Counted from the stretch's first letter, positions 37,409-47,731 are shown. The stretch: 64,000 bases of DNA from Candidatus Jettenia sp. (GCA_021650895.1 CP091278.1:355736-419735), one strand, 5' to 3'. Translations and numbers: made by a program. Notes: generated by a model not told the origin, from the letters alone.

Positions 37409-38191
37409 TTAATAACTTTCCTTAACGATTCTGCCGTGCTGAGGTTGAATTGGTCTTGCATCCCTCTTAAAAATGGAGGCAAATTTTTCCAATTCTGCTT
37501 TTGATACTTGAATTGGGGTCTTTAAGACAAACCAATTTACAATTTCACTGCAGGGTGGTGTGGTAAGTGAGCCATGATACGTATAATAAGCAGCAGTATT
37601 TTTGGGAAGGATTTGATTGGCATTTATCTTTAAGTCGGTATGTGTATACTCTTTGCCCTGTTCTTTTGGAAAATTACCCCATAAGGTTTTTATGAAATCA
37701 TTTTCTTTGCCCTCTTCCATGAATACAGCAATAACCGCTAATTCTCCATGCGCGCCCTTATGCACTAAATGTGCTTCCATATCGTAAGATTTTCCATGTA
37801 TTTTGTGCTCACTAGGGCAGTGAAAGTGAAACTGTATGAGTTCATACTTCTTGTTACCGATAGATATCGAGCTTCCACACCCGTAATTAATTTGCATAGT
37901 ATGACCATTGTTTATAATTTTCAAAGGGGTTGCATAGTAGTGAAAGTTTATACTATCTAGCTTGGCTTTTTGTGTTATGGAAATACCAATTGGTGATTGC
38001 ATATCTCCCAATTTGCATTTGCAATTTTTGTGTATGAGATCGCCCCAGTGTTCTGGTCCACACTCACCCTCGTAACTCCAATGTTCCGATTTATTATGTT
38101 CATCAGATCCGGCGAATAAAGTCGTTGCGACTATCATCGATGAAAAGAACAGAAAGGTCGGTGTTAAAACAAGGTATTTCAGTGTCTTCAT
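37409..38191 (-). CDS. cah: Secreted alpha-type carbonic anhydrase
   Basis: Interconverts CO2 and bicarbonate outside the cytoplasmic membrane. A signal peptide is followed by the alpha-class landmarks HWSYEGECGPEHWG, QSPIGI, the zinc ligands in LIQFHFHCPSEH and EAHLVH, and the Thr-containing loop SLTTPPCSE. Length 260 aa is normal. Strong ribosome-binding site AAGGAGA. The gene is divergent from the M28 peptidase, with a TTGACA/TATAAG promoter candidate on its strand. The dispersed repeat on its 3' side reaches the stop codon. Confidence 0.94.
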   Translation of the reverse strand: MKTLKYLVLTPTFLFFSSMIVATTLFAGSDEHNKSEHWSYEGECGPEHWGDLIHKNCKCKLGDMQSPIGISITQKAKLDSINFHYYATPLKIINNGHTMQINYGCGSSISIGNKKYELIQFHFHCPSEHKIHGKSYDMEAHLVHKGAHGELAVIAVFMEEGKENDFIKTLWGNFPKEQGKEYTHTDLKINANQILPKNTAAYYTYHGSLTTPPCSEIVNWFVLKTPIQVSKAELEKFASIFKRDARPIQPQHGRIVKESY

Positions 38192-38291
38192 TTTATCTCC
38201 TTAATAATGGATCATGTAAATGTTATGAAACCTTATCAAAAAGCTAAGACAAGCAAATATCATATACTTAATTTATAGATATCTTATTTTA

Positions 38292-38321
38292 CTTATAGCA
38301 TTTTCATAAGGCTTTTGTCAA
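38292..38321 (-). promoter_or_regulatory. Candidate sigma-70 promoter for the carbonic anhydrase gene
   Basis: On the minus strand TTGACA, 18 bases, TATAAG, about 100 bp upstream of the start codon. It faces away from the plus-strand promoter at 38349-38377. Confidence 0.5.
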
Positions 38322-38348
38322 TTACGAAAATTGTCGAAAATTGTCAGA

Positions 38349-38377
38349 TTGACAGTTAGCTGCTCTATAGTTATGAT
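38349..38377 (+). promoter_or_regulatory. Near-consensus sigma-70 promoter for the M28 peptidase gene
   Basis: TTGACA at 38349-38354, a 17-base spacer, TATGAT at 38372-38377. It is the best match to the vegetative consensus noticed in the window. Predicted transcription starts near 38384, leaving a leader of about 150 bases. Confidence 0.6.
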
Positions 38378-38531
38378 ATGGGTATAGTAAAACGGAGATA
38401 TGATAAGCGATTGATAAAATTATGAATTTGATTGTAACATTAAATTTGTAGAATAGTAAAGTGTCCCAGTTCCGCGTGCTTACTCAGTAGGACTGAAAAA
38501 AGTGGTGAATAGGAGGGGAGGAGATTTTGTA

Positions 38532-41189
38532 ATGAGGCGCATGGTTCCAAACGGTATTTTTATCATACTATTAACAGGTATTTTCTTAGCTTTTGCTGTA
38601 AATAGTTATGGAAGTGAAAAAAATAATGAAGAGCAATTTTTAAAGAATATCCAGCAGTTAACTAAGCAGGGGAAAAGCGCGGGTGAAGGATATTTTTCTC
38701 AGGATGGAAAGTTTCTCATATTTCAAAGTGAACGAGAGCCAGGGAATCCTTTCTATCAAATCTACATACTGAGTTTTGAAACGGGAGAAATCCATCGGGT
38801 TTCTTCCGGAGTGGGTAAAACAACATGCTCATTCTTCAGACCTAACTCAGAAGAGGTACTTTTTGCGTCAACTCATTTGGATTCTCAAGCAGAAGCAAAA
38901 CAGCAGGCAGAAATTGAATTCCGTTCTTCAGGAAAAAAACGTCGCTTTACCTGGGATTACGATGAGCATTATGATATTTTCTCCGCGCAGCGAGATGGAA
39001 GCGCTTTAAAACGTTTAACCGATGCCCCTGGATATGATGCGGAGGGAGCTTATTCACCTGATGGCAGTAAAATTGTTTTTTGTTCTCTGCGGAATGCCTA
39101 TCCGGTTGAAAAGCTTTCGTCCGAGGATCAGAAGCGTTTTGAGACTAATCCCGCTTATTTTGGTGAGATATACCTTATGAATGCCGATGGCTCAGATCAA
39201 AAGCGATTAACCGATTGGCCCGGCTATGATGGTGGTCCTTTTTTTAGTCCGGATGGTGAACGGATTATCTGGCGGCATTTTAATGAAAATGGTATGTTAG
39301 CCGATGTTTATACTATGCGTTTGGATGGGTCGGATATACAAAGATTAACAAACTTCGGATCGATGTCATGGGCTCCTTATTATCATCCTTCCGGTGAGTA
39401 TATAATCTTTCATTCGAATAAGTATGGATTTGCTAATTGTGAATTATTCATCGTAGATGTCCATGGTGAAAAAGAACCTGTACGGGTCACCTTTACTCAT
39501 AATGTATTTGATGGGTTGCCTGTTTTTTCCCCCGATGGAAAGCATCTTGTATGGACTTCTGGCCGATCGCCTGCGGGTGAAAGTCAACTATTTCTGGCCG
39601 ATTGGAATCATGATGCCGCATTGGCAGCCTTACAGTCAGCATGCACACAGATTCAGTCTCAACCTTCTCAGATGTTTAACATCCCCGAAAACCCAGGCCG
39701 GGGAGCTTCTCGTAACCCTTCTCACATCGAGCAATTACCTACAGAAAAAAGTGAGCAGGGTTTTTCTCCCGAAATTACCGTTGCAGATTTGCGTACCTAC
39801 GTTCACTATCTTGCTTCTGATGCATTGGAAGGTCGGTTGACCGGTACCAGGGGGACTCAAATGGCTGCCGATTATATTGCAGATTATTTTAGGAAAATCG
39901 GATTAAAAACCCTTGGTGATAATGGAAGTTATTTTCAGGAATTTCCCTTTGTTTCAGGAGTGGAAGTCATTCCCGATAAAAATCACCTTCAAATTATGAA
40001 AAAGGGGATGGAAACGATATCATTCGATATAGACAAAGATTTTCGTCCTCTGGCATTCACGGCAAATGGAGAGGTAGAAGGGCAGGTAGTTTTTGCAGGG
40101 TATGGATTATCTGTTCCCGGGAAAGAAGATGCTAGCTACGATTCATATAAAGGTGTGGATGTAAGAGAGAAAATTGTTCTTGTGCTTCATTATGTCCCGG
40201 AAGAAGTGGACATGAAAAGACGGCAGGAACTTAATCCCTATGCTGGATTACGGTATAAGGCCATGCTAGCCCGTGAACGTGGCGCTAAAGCCCTCTTGGT
40301 AGTTACCGGTCCAAAATCCACAGGTGCAGGTGAGTTAATACCCCTTGCTTTCGATAAAGTTTCAGCTGATTCAGGGATTATTGTTGCTTCAGTAAGTGGT
40401 AAAATTGCAGAAGCACTTTTCGCCGATTCTGGTAAAAGTCTTGAAGCTGTTCAATCAGCATTAGATGTAGAAAATCCTCAGACCGGAGGATGTTTTGAAT
40501 TACCCGGCATTCAGATAAAGATATCCACCGAAGTAAAACAGAAGAAAGAGACAGATCGTAATGTCCTTGGTTTTTTACCCCCTGGCGAAGGAGTGGAAAG
40601 TTCGGAATATGTTCTGATTGGTGCCCATTACGATCATATTGGCCACGGAGGGATTGATTCGCTGGCGCGTAAAGGTGAAGAGGGGCAGATTCACAATGGA
40701 GCTGATGACAACGCCTCTGGTGTCTCTACCGTTTTGGAATTGGCTGGTGTCCTGACTGAAGAACAAAAGAAGAATCCTCAGGCAATTCGACGTGGGCTTA
40801 TTTTTGCTCTCTGGTCAGGAGAAGAGTTAGGATTAATCGGATCCTCCTATTTTGCCAGACATCCGATCATCCCTTTAAACAATATTATTACCTATATTAA
40901 TTTTGATATGGTTGGGCGACTCAACGGGAATAATTTAATCGTTCAGGGGGTAGGTTCATCAAATACCTGGCCACAGCTCATAAAGAAGTGTAATGGAGAT
41001 GCCGGGTTTACTCTAAATCTTCAAAATGACCCGTATTTACCATCGGATGCAACTACCTTTTACCAGGAAAATATTCCTGTAATAAACTTCTTTACTGGCA
41101 GCCATGAGGATTACAATCGGCCTACCGATGACCGGGTACTCTTAATTACAATGGTATGGCAAGAATCGCTGAGTTCGCACGGTCTTTGA
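38532..41189 (+). CDS. Secreted propeller plus M28 metallopeptidase (3' end frameshifted)
   Basis: After a signal peptide there is a TolB/PD40-like beta-propeller (about 40-390) with repeats such as YDAEGAYSPDGSKIVF and YDGGPFFSPDGERIIW. A PA-domain-containing M28 aminopeptidase follows. Its zinc ligands are all visible: GAHYDHIGHGG, NGADDNASG, SGEELGLIG, NFDMVG and GSHEDYNRPTDD. The start at 38532 has GGAGGGGAGGAGA upstream. The last residues after PTDD are out of frame: one missing C near 41132 would restore DDPGTLNYNGMARIAEF and join the PDZ segment that follows. Either a real frameshift or a sequencing error. Confidence 0.88.
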   Translation: MRRMVPNGIFIILLTGIFLAFAVNSYGSEKNNEEQFLKNIQQLTKQGKSAGEGYFSQDGKFLIFQSEREPGNPFYQIYILSFETGEIHRVSSGVGKTTCSFFRPNSEEVLFASTHLDSQAEAKQQAEIEFRSSGKKRRFTWDYDEHYDIFSAQRDGSALKRLTDAPGYDAEGAYSPDGSKIVFCSLRNAYPVEKLSSEDQKRFETNPAYFGEIYLMNADGSDQKRLTDWPGYDGGPFFSPDGERIIWRHFNENGMLADVYTMRLDGSDIQRLTNFGSMSWAPYYHPSGEYIIFHSNKYGFANCELFIVDVHGEKEPVRVTFTHNVFDGLPVFSPDGKHLVWTSGRSPAGESQLFLADWNHDAALAALQSACTQIQSQPSQMFNIPENPGRGASRNPSHIEQLPTEKSEQGFSPEITVADLRTYVHYLASDALEGRLTGTRGTQMAADYIADYFRKIGLKTLGDNGSYFQEFPFVSGVEVIPDKNHLQIMKKGMETISFDIDKDFRPLAFTANGEVEGQVVFAGYGLSVPGKEDASYDSYKGVDVREKIVLVLHYVPEEVDMKRRQELNPYAGLRYKAMLARERGAKALLVVTGPKSTGAGELIPLAFDKVSADSGIIVASVSGKIAEALFADSGKSLEAVQSALDVENPQTGGCFELPGIQIKISTEVKQKKETDRNVLGFLPPGEGVESSEYVLIGAHYDHIGHGGIDSLARKGEEGQIHNGADDNASGVSTVLELAGVLTEEQKKNPQAIRRGLIFALWSGEELGLIGSSYFARHPIIPLNNIITYINFDMVGRLNGNNLIVQGVGSSNTWPQLIKKCNGDAGFTLNLQNDPYLPSDATTFYQENIPVINFFTGSHEDYNRPTDDRVLLITMVWQESLSSHGL

Positions 41190-41539
41190 TACTTGATGTG
41201 GTTAAAGACCCGGTACGCCCTGATTATACAAAACCTAAAATAGGGGAGGAGAGAGTACAACGGCCCCCTCGCAGGAATTATTTGGGAACAATTCCAGACT
41301 TTGCTACTGATGGCGTTGAAGGAGTAAGGATAAATAATATCAAAGCAGGAGGACCGGCAGACAATGCCGGGCTGAAAAATGGTGATATTATTGTAGAACT
41401 GGCGGGTCAAAAAGTTACCAATATTTATGACTATAATTACGTGCTGGATAGTATAAAAATTGGCAAACCTGTAGAAATAGTGGTTCTCAGGGATAGCGAG
41501 CGAAAAACGATGACTATCATCCCGATAGCACGAAAATAA
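41156..41539 (+). CDS. PDZ-domain tail of the M28 peptidase, separated by a frameshift
   Basis: This frame begins MARIAEFARSLILDVV, which is the natural continuation of the M28 domain, and then a PDZ domain (GVRINNIKAGGPADNAGLKNGDIIVELAGQKV...). It has no ribosome-binding site of its own, and its coding frame extends upstream to about 41134, where it meets the peptidase frame. I read it as the C-terminal part of one original protein of about 1,000 residues. If the frameshift is genuine, the peptidase lacks its PDZ substrate-recognition domain. Confidence 0.8.
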   Translation: MARIAEFARSLILDVVKDPVRPDYTKPKIGEERVQRPPRRNYLGTIPDFATDGVEGVRINNIKAGGPADNAGLKNGDIIVELAGQKVTNIYDYNYVLDSIKIGKPVEIVVLRDSERKTMTIIPIARK

Positions 41540-41574
41540 TATCCAAAGATAATTGATTTTGTGGAGGAACAAAG

Positions 41575-42108
41575 ATGATACTTCCATTACAAATTACAGG
41601 TCACGACTTAGAGCTCACCGATGCAATAAAGGCTAATATTCAGGAACATGCTGAGAAGTTAGATAAATATTATAACCATCTTATAAGCTGTAGGATTAGG
41701 GTGGAGGCTATTCCTAAGAGATCACTCTATAATGTGCATATTGATATGACTGTTCCTGGTAAAGAGCTGGTGGTGAGGCGTGAACCAAACCAGGATCTTT
41801 ATTTGGCAATAAGAGATTCCTTCGATGCAGCTCGCCGTGAATTATTGGATTTTGCCAGAGTGCAGCGGGGCGATGTAAAAAATCGTGAAGGTATACCTCA
41901 TGCGCGTATATCAACCCTATTCCTGGATAATGGTTACGGTTTTCTTACTACATTGGATGATGGTTTAAACAGGGAAATCTATTTCCACGAGAACAGTGTG
42001 TTGAACCATAAATTTAAACATCTGAAGATCGGTATGATCGTGCGTTTTAATGAGGAAATGGGTGAAAAAGGACCACAAGCAAGTACGGTAACGGTAGTGG
42101 GAAGTTAG
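41575..42108 (+). CDS. Ribosome hibernation factor fused to a cold-shock-like domain
   Basis: Residues 1-100 match the HPF/RaiA (sigma-54 modulation) family: LQITGHDLELTDAIKANIQEHAEKLDKYY and HIDMTVPGKELVVRREP. Residues about 110-175 form a cold-shock-like OB fold with GYGFL and IYFHENSVL in place of the two RNA-binding motifs. The classic long HPF has a different C-terminal dimerisation domain, so this combination is unusual. It probably binds ribosomes under stress. A strong GGAGGA site precedes the ATG. It lies 35 bp after the PDZ segment, so it may be cotranscribed with it. Confidence 0.88.
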   Translation: MILPLQITGHDLELTDAIKANIQEHAEKLDKYYNHLISCRIRVEAIPKRSLYNVHIDMTVPGKELVVRREPNQDLYLAIRDSFDAARRELLDFARVQRGDVKNREGIPHARISTLFLDNGYGFLTTLDDGLNREIYFHENSVLNHKFKHLKIGMIVRFNEEMGEKGPQASTVTVVGS

Positions 42109-42656
42109 CTGATAACTACCCAAACCCACAAGTTAGGGAGGGAGCGAAGGTAGAAGCAAGGTAAACCACGAAGTACACGAAGAAAAAAGGGCGTAGAGAA
42201 GCAACATCTTGCGTCTCTACAATTGGGGTAGGGGTGTGTTGCTTCATCTCGAGAGGAGATCGATCATAAAAAGAATTTATTGAGACAGGATGAACAGCAT
42301 TATTATTTTTATCCTATTCATCCTGTCTCAATAAAACAAAAATGAGAGGGATCGAGAGATGTGTTTCGAGATCAACAAAATTCTTTGGCTCTCTCCACAT
42401 CAGGAAACCTTCGTTTGTATAGAGATTTGGAACTCTCTTATTCTTCATGTACTTCGTGTTCTTTGTGGTATTTAAAGATGTGGGTAAGGACAAGTTAAAA
42501 AAGGGGGGGAAATGTGGTTATTCCTTTTATTGAGGAAAGAAGATGAACAATCCCTGTATTCCCCTTTGCTAAGGCTTTCCAAATCCCCCTTTTCTAAAGG
42601 GGGACCTAGAGGGATTATTTCCGCTTCACTTCTATTCTATAGATCAAATGAGTTAC
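42109..42656. other. Repeat-filled gap, no gene
   Basis: Occupied by copy B of the terminal-inverted-repeat element (42120-42495) and by an inverted pair AATCCCCCTTTTCTAAAGGG at 42582-42601. The frame at 42512-42742 is repeat sequence running antisense into the transaldolase gene. Confidence 0.65.
42120..42495. mobile_element. Terminal-inverted-repeat element, copy B, with an internal insertion
   Basis: The left end CAAACCCACAAGTTAGG and right end TGTGGGTAAGGACAAG match copy A (17226-17509). About 100 bp extra lie in the middle and include the inverted pair TATTGAGACAGGATGAACAG and TTCATCCTGTCTCAATA at about 42279-42335. So a smaller palindromic unit appears to have entered this copy. Confidence 0.6.
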
Positions 42657-45497
42657 CTATAAAAGCTCATCTATCTTTTTCAACCCCTGTTCGATATCTT
42701 TCCCCAGATGTATGCGGATTAAACGACGCCCTTTGTTATTGAGAGACCGGAAATCGCCCAATGCCTGTCCGCGCTGTAAAACCGCAAAACTCCAGGACTC
42801 TCCTGGGATTTGAATATCCTTATCGGTATCAGCAGTAAAGAGAATAAATATACCTGTGTCCGGGCCTCCTTTATGGAGCTGACCTGTTGAATGAAGATAT
42901 CGCGGACCATATCCTAATGTGGTAGCTACCTTGTAATGGTTGCGAAGTTTATGGCGTAGGGTTTGCAATATTCCGTTTTGCTTTGGAGTATAGAGAAAAT
43001 ACGGCAATAAGGTAATATAGTCCCTAGACCTTGCCAAAGAAAGAAATGTATTAAGAAATTGACTCAGAGAGTCTTGTTTGATATGGGATAGCCATTTCTG
43101 AGAATTATCACAGTAGACAGCTAAACCTTCAGCTTCAATGGCAGGTTGTCCTTCACTGAAGCTGCCTTTTTGCTTCCATTCGCTCAATAAATCATTCGTA
43201 TTTTTTTTGCTTTCTGCAACGTTTGGCTCATCAAAAGGATTAATCCCTATAACTGCACTGGCCACTGCAGTTACTAATTCCCAGCGATAAAACTCTGCAC
43301 CAAGGTTCATCATATTCCGAAGTTCAATACGAACAACCGGATGACCAGACTTTTCTAAAGCAAGGAGTTTCTCTTTTATATCCTTATTTTCCTGATCAAT
43401 GGTATAGAGGTATATGAATATACGGTCATTGTTGTAGACTTCCGGGGAACCAAGGGGTTCACCAATTACCGGCACCAATCCCTGTCCTTCTTTTCCGGTA
43501 CTCTCGGCCAGAAGCTGTTCCACCCAACTACCGAAAGCATCTACAGACTCTGAGAACACAAAGGTTATCTTATTTCGGGAATATCGATGACACATACCGA
43601 GAAGAGCCCCCAAGGTTGCACCCGGATTGCTTTCTGTTGGAATAGCCGGGCCACAACTTAATTGCATCTGATATGCATTGTCGAGTATAGACAGAATGTC
43701 TATTCCAATCAATGCCATCGGTACAAGGCCAAAATAGGACAGGGCAGAATATCTGCCACCAATGTCTTCCGGATTTTCAAAAATATACCGAAATCCTTTC
43801 GTGTGCGCTTCTTTTACGAGGGAAGAACCTGGATCGGTAATGGCAACAAAATGCTTACCGGGGTTTTCTTTACCGGACTGCTTAACCTGTTCATAAAAAT
43901 AGGTATAGAAACATGTTGTTTCCGTTGTAGTGCCTGATTTACTGGAGACGAGGAATAATGTGCTGGTTATATTGATTTGTGATTCTACATCCTGCACAGC
44001 AGTTGGGTCTGTGTTGTCGAGAACTACAAGTTGAGGCCAGCCTGTTGCCGATCCGAATGTTTCCCGGCAAACTTCCGGACAAAGACTACTGCCACCCATG
44101 CCAAGCAAGACCACATGGCTGAAATTATCGTTCTTGACCTCGTCAGCAAATTTTTTAATACCCTCAGCCTTCCTGCAAAACTCCCTAATGCTATCGAGCC
44201 AGCCAAGCCGATTGCGGATAGACTTTATCTGTTCTGGATCTGATTTCCATAACAATGGATCCTTTGCAAATAAGCGCCTTACAAACTGCTGATCATCCAT
44301 TGAACTATAAATTGCAGGAATTATTGACCCTAATTCTCCATAGTTAATCGCTTGACGGGCGATGCTATGAGTAAGGAATTTCTGGCGCATATGTGCAAGT
44401 GTTTTCATAAGAGCATTATATGGGTCGATGAACTTTTGGATGCCTTCGTTGACCAGTTGGCGGGTAACAAAATCCAGATCTATACCGACCTCTCTGAGAT
44501 CATTCAATGTCTGCTGTGCTTTATCGCTATCAGCTTCAACGGAGTTTCCAACAATAATGCCATGATCAGCAAAGGCTTTAATCGTTACCGCAGGCATGGT
44601 GTTTACGGTATTAGGTCCGATAAGAGGTTCTACGTAGCAAAGATCATGATAGAATGGATTTTTAGTGCTTGTGCTAGCCCATAGTGGGCGCTGAACCCTT
44701 GCCCCTTTTTCCACAAGCTTCTCCCATCGGTCCCCACTAAAAATTCTCTTGAAACTCTGGTAGGCTAGTTTCGCACTGGCAATGGCTGCTTTTCCCAGTA
44801 ATTTTTCCGGTTTTGGTGTTTGCTCCTGACTTCGTTCTGGTTTAATCAAATGGCCAAGGAGCTGATCGGTAAGGGTGTCTATCCGACTAAGAAAAAAACT
44901 AGCCACCGAGGTAACATATTGTATCGGTTTGCCTTCTGCCATCCGGCGTTCAAGCGCCCGGATATATGCATTTGCCACTGCCTCGTAGCTTTCGATAGAA
45001 AATAAAAGGGTAATATTGACATTAACTCCCTCATAGAGCATGTGCTCAATTGCCGGAACGCCAGCAGGGGTGCCAGGAATTTTAATAAAAACATTTGGAC
45101 GTTTTACCGCAGTGTACAATCGCATTGCTTCTTCTATCGTGCCTTCGGTATCATGAGCCAAATAAGGAGATACTTCCAGGCTAACATAGCCGTCAATTCC
45201 ATCTGAGGCATCAAACACCGGCCTCAGGATATCACATGCATCTTGCACATCCTTTACAACAAGTTCTTCATAGATTTCTCCTACAGGCCGTTTCTCATCA
45301 ACAAGGTGTTTAATCTGTTCATCATAATCATTGCTGTTCGATATCGCTTTGTTAAAAATATCCGGATTTGAGGTAATTCCGCGTAATCCTTGTTCGGTAA
45401 CACGTTTTTTCAACTCACCGTTTTTGATCATGCCACGAGAAAGGTTATCCATCCAATAGCTTTGGCCATATTCTATGAGCTTGAGTAATGGATTCAT
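42657..45497 (-). CDS. Bifunctional transaldolase/glucose-6-phosphate isomerase
   Basis: The N-terminal 1-370 region is a transaldolase with RGITSNPDIFNKAI and the Schiff-base lysine in VFIKIPGT (K139). The C-terminal part is phosphoglucose isomerase with LGMGGSSLCPEV, VSSKSGTTTET, ITDPGSSL and GGRYSALSYFGLVPMAL. Such fusions are known in several bacteria and link the non-oxidative pentose phosphate pathway with hexose phosphates. It lies 29 bp downstream of the transketolase gene and is almost certainly cotranscribed. Ribosome-binding site AAAGGAAA. At 946 aa the length is typical of the fusion. Confidence 0.93.
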   Translation of the reverse strand: MNPLLKLIEYGQSYWMDNLSRGMIKNGELKKRVTEQGLRGITSNPDIFNKAISNSNDYDEQIKHLVDEKRPVGEIYEELVVKDVQDACDILRPVFDASDGIDGYVSLEVSPYLAHDTEGTIEEAMRLYTAVKRPNVFIKIPGTPAGVPAIEHMLYEGVNVNITLLFSIESYEAVANAYIRALERRMAEGKPIQYVTSVASFFLSRIDTLTDQLLGHLIKPERSQEQTPKPEKLLGKAAIASAKLAYQSFKRIFSGDRWEKLVEKGARVQRPLWASTSTKNPFYHDLCYVEPLIGPNTVNTMPAVTIKAFADHGIIVGNSVEADSDKAQQTLNDLREVGIDLDFVTRQLVNEGIQKFIDPYNALMKTLAHMRQKFLTHSIARQAINYGELGSIIPAIYSSMDDQQFVRRLFAKDPLLWKSDPEQIKSIRNRLGWLDSIREFCRKAEGIKKFADEVKNDNFSHVVLLGMGGSSLCPEVCRETFGSATGWPQLVVLDNTDPTAVQDVESQINITSTLFLVSSKSGTTTETTCFYTYFYEQVKQSGKENPGKHFVAITDPGSSLVKEAHTKGFRYIFENPEDIGGRYSALSYFGLVPMALIGIDILSILDNAYQMQLSCGPAIPTESNPGATLGALLGMCHRYSRNKITFVFSESVDAFGSWVEQLLAESTGKEGQGLVPVIGEPLGSPEVYNNDRIFIYLYTIDQENKDIKEKLLALEKSGHPVVRIELRNMMNLGAEFYRWELVTAVASAVIGINPFDEPNVAESKKNTNDLLSEWKQKGSFSEGQPAIEAEGLAVYCDNSQKWLSHIKQDSLSQFLNTFLSLARSRDYITLLPYFLYTPKQNGILQTLRHKLRNHYKVATTLGYGPRYLHSTGQLHKGGPDTGIFILFTADTDKDIQIPGESWSFAVLQRGQALGDFRSLNNKGRRLIRIHLGKDIEQGLKKIDELL

Positions 45498-45526
45498 AAG
45501 TATTTCCTTTTTAGTAAATGTTGATT

Positions 45527-47554
45527 TTACGAAATATTTTTCACAAGATCCTTTGCTTTGGAAACTACATTTTCAACCGTGAAACCATACTGTTTAAAAA
45601 TATCTTTATAGGGTGCGCTAGCACCATATTTCGTTAAGCCGATACTATCTCCTATATCGCCAACCCAATCCCGCCAGCCCAGAGGAGAGCCAGCTTCAAC
45701 TGAAAGACGGGCTTTTACGTTCGGAGGTAAAACTTTATCGCGATAGTTTTGTGGCTGTTCCCGAAAAAGCTCCCAACTCGGCATGCTTACTACACGCGCA
45801 TCAACACCTCCCAAAGCAAGCTTTTCCTGTGCCTGAAGGATAAGCTGTACTTCTGATCCGGTACCAATCAGGATAATATCGGGATGGTCTCCCTTCTCTT
45901 TTGATAAGACATAGGCGCCTTTTAAAGTTCCTTCTGCGCTGGCAACCTTGTGACGATCGAATATGGACAGATTTTGCCGGCTGAGTACCAACATCGTAGG
46001 ACCTGCCTTGCGTACCATGGCCACACGCCAGGCATATGCAACTTCATTGGCATCAGCAGGACGTATGACACACATATTCGGCATAGCCCTTAGTGAGACA
46101 AGATGTTCAACCGGCTGATGGGTGGGGCCATCCTCACCCAGCCCGATAGAATCATGCGTCATAAGGTAAATTACCGGTAATTCCATGAGCGCTGCAAGCC
46201 GTATAGCAGGCCTGGCGTAATCTGTGAAGATAAAAAACGTTGAGGCAAATGGCAGGACGCCCCCATGCAGAGCAATACCGGAACTTGCACTACACATTAC
46301 GTGTTCTCTTACACCCCATGCAATATTGCGGTTGGCATAATCTCCTTTTTCCAGGTAGTTTGAATTCTTAATCAATGTTTTTGTAGAAGGCGATAAATCC
46401 CCGCTACCACCAATGAACCAGGAAATCTTACTTGCGAATGCATTCATTACTTTTCCCGATGCATCACGCGTTGACATAGGCCCGTCGGAGGGTTTAAAAT
46501 CTGGAATATTTTGATCCCAATCCTGGGGAAGCCGCCCATGGAGGGCTGCCTCGAATCTTTCAGCAAGTTCCGGGTAAACTTTCTTATAGGTATTGAACTT
46601 TTCCTGCCACGCTTCTTCTAATTCTTTACCTCTGACAATGGCTGTATGCATATGTTCGAGTACCTGTTTTGGGACGAAGAACTTTTCATTCTCAGGCCAG
46701 CCATAAAATTTTTTCGTTAATGCAACTTCTTCTTCTCCCAGGGGGGACCCATGCGATTCCGGTGTATCCTGCATATTGGGTGCGCCATAAGCAATATGTG
46801 AACGAACAATAATCAGAGAGGGCCGTTCAGTTTCTTCTTGTGCAAGAGAGAAAGCTTTGGTCAAGGCCTCGAGATCATTTGCCTTTTCCCCCAGATTTTG
46901 CACGTGCCAATGGTAACCCTCGAATCGTTTAGCTACATCATCGGAATAGGTTAGTTCTGTAGCCCCTTCAATGCTAATGTGATTGTCATCATAAACCCAA
47001 ATTAATTTGGAAAGTCCTAAATGTCCTGCGATAGATGCTGCTTCATGAGAAGCACCTTCCATTAAATCACCATCACTGCAAAACGCATAGGTAAAGTGAT
47101 CTACAATTTCATATCCTTTGCGATTAAATACCGATGCAAGATGTGCCTCGGCAATAGCCATTCCTACAGAGTTCATGATACCCTGACCGAGCGGGCCTGT
47201 GGTAGTCTCGATTCCTGGTGTAAAACGATATTCCGGATGTCCGGGAGTCTTACTATCCCATTGGCGGAAATTTTTTATATCATCGAGTGACAGATCATAG
47301 CCTGTCAGATATAATACAGCGTACTGCAGCATCGATGCATGACCATTGGATAACACAAAACGATCGCGGTTAAACCAGTCAGGGTTCCTGGGATTAAACC
47401 GAAGAAATCTTGTCCAAAGTATATAAGCTAAAGGCGCTAACGCCATGGGTGTTCCAGGGTGGCCGGAATTTGCCTTTTGTATAGCATCCATAGCAAGGGT
47501 ACGGATGGTATTAATGCAAAGGTCATCTAAAGGCATGTTATCTAACTCTTTCAT
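45527..47554 (-). CDS. tkt: Transketolase
   Basis: Thiamine-diphosphate enzyme exchanging two-carbon units between sugar phosphates. The sequence shows [27 protein letters not shown], the cofactor motif [20 protein letters not shown] through DDNHISIEG, and the pyrimidine domain [18 protein letters not shown] and [19 protein letters not shown]. Length 675 aa is standard. It is the first gene of a minus-strand pair with the transaldolase/isomerase fusion. AGAGGA precedes the start. In an autotroph using another carbon-fixation route, the pair would serve pentose supply and sugar interconversion. Confidence 0.95.
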   Translation of the reverse strand: MKELDNMPLDDLCINTIRTLAMDAIQKANSGHPGTPMALAPLAYILWTRFLRFNPRNPDWFNRDRFVLSNGHASMLQYAVLYLTGYDLSLDDIKNFRQWDSKTPGHPEYRFTPGIETTTGPLGQGIMNSVGMAIAEAHLASVFNRKGYEIVDHFTYAFCSDGDLMEGASHEAASIAGHLGLSKLIWVYDDNHISIEGATELTYSDDVAKRFEGYHWHVQNLGEKANDLEALTKAFSLAQEETERPSLIIVRSHIAYGAPNMQDTPESHGSPLGEEEVALTKKFYGWPENEKFFVPKQVLEHMHTAIVRGKELEEAWQEKFNTYKKVYPELAERFEAALHGRLPQDWDQNIPDFKPSDGPMSTRDASGKVMNAFASKISWFIGGSGDLSPSTKTLIKNSNYLEKGDYANRNIAWGVREHVMCSASSGIALHGGVLPFASTFFIFTDYARPAIRLAALMELPVIYLMTHDSIGLGEDGPTHQPVEHLVSLRAMPNMCVIRPADANEVAYAWRVAMVRKAGPTMLVLSRQNLSIFDRHKVASAEGTLKGAYVLSKEKGDHPDIILIGTGSEVQLILQAQEKLALGGVDARVVSMPSWELFREQPQNYRDKVLPPNVKARLSVEAGSPLGWRDWVGDIGDSIGLTKYGASAPYKDIFKQYGFTVENVVSKAKDLVKNIS

Positions 47555-47731
47555 CTCTGTTCCTCTTAGTTTATTTTAGTATCAAGGTGATTTTTTTAGA
47601 TACTACCATACATAATTTCTTCGTTTCGATGAATAGTATTAAGATGCTGTGTGAAGTCTTTAAGATGAGTTTATTTTATTTTTATCAAGAGTCAAGAAAT
47701 AAGTAAGTAGAGTATCTATAAAATACAAAAT

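Noticed and set aside
41131-41156. Programmed ribosomal frameshift in the M28 peptidase gene
   Set aside because: No slippery heptamer or obvious downstream pseudoknot was seen; a simple one-base deletion explains the data better.
41111-41587. 158-codon minus-strand frame
   Set aside because: It is antisense to the M28/PDZ junction and the start of the hibernation-factor gene, both of which have clear domain matches.
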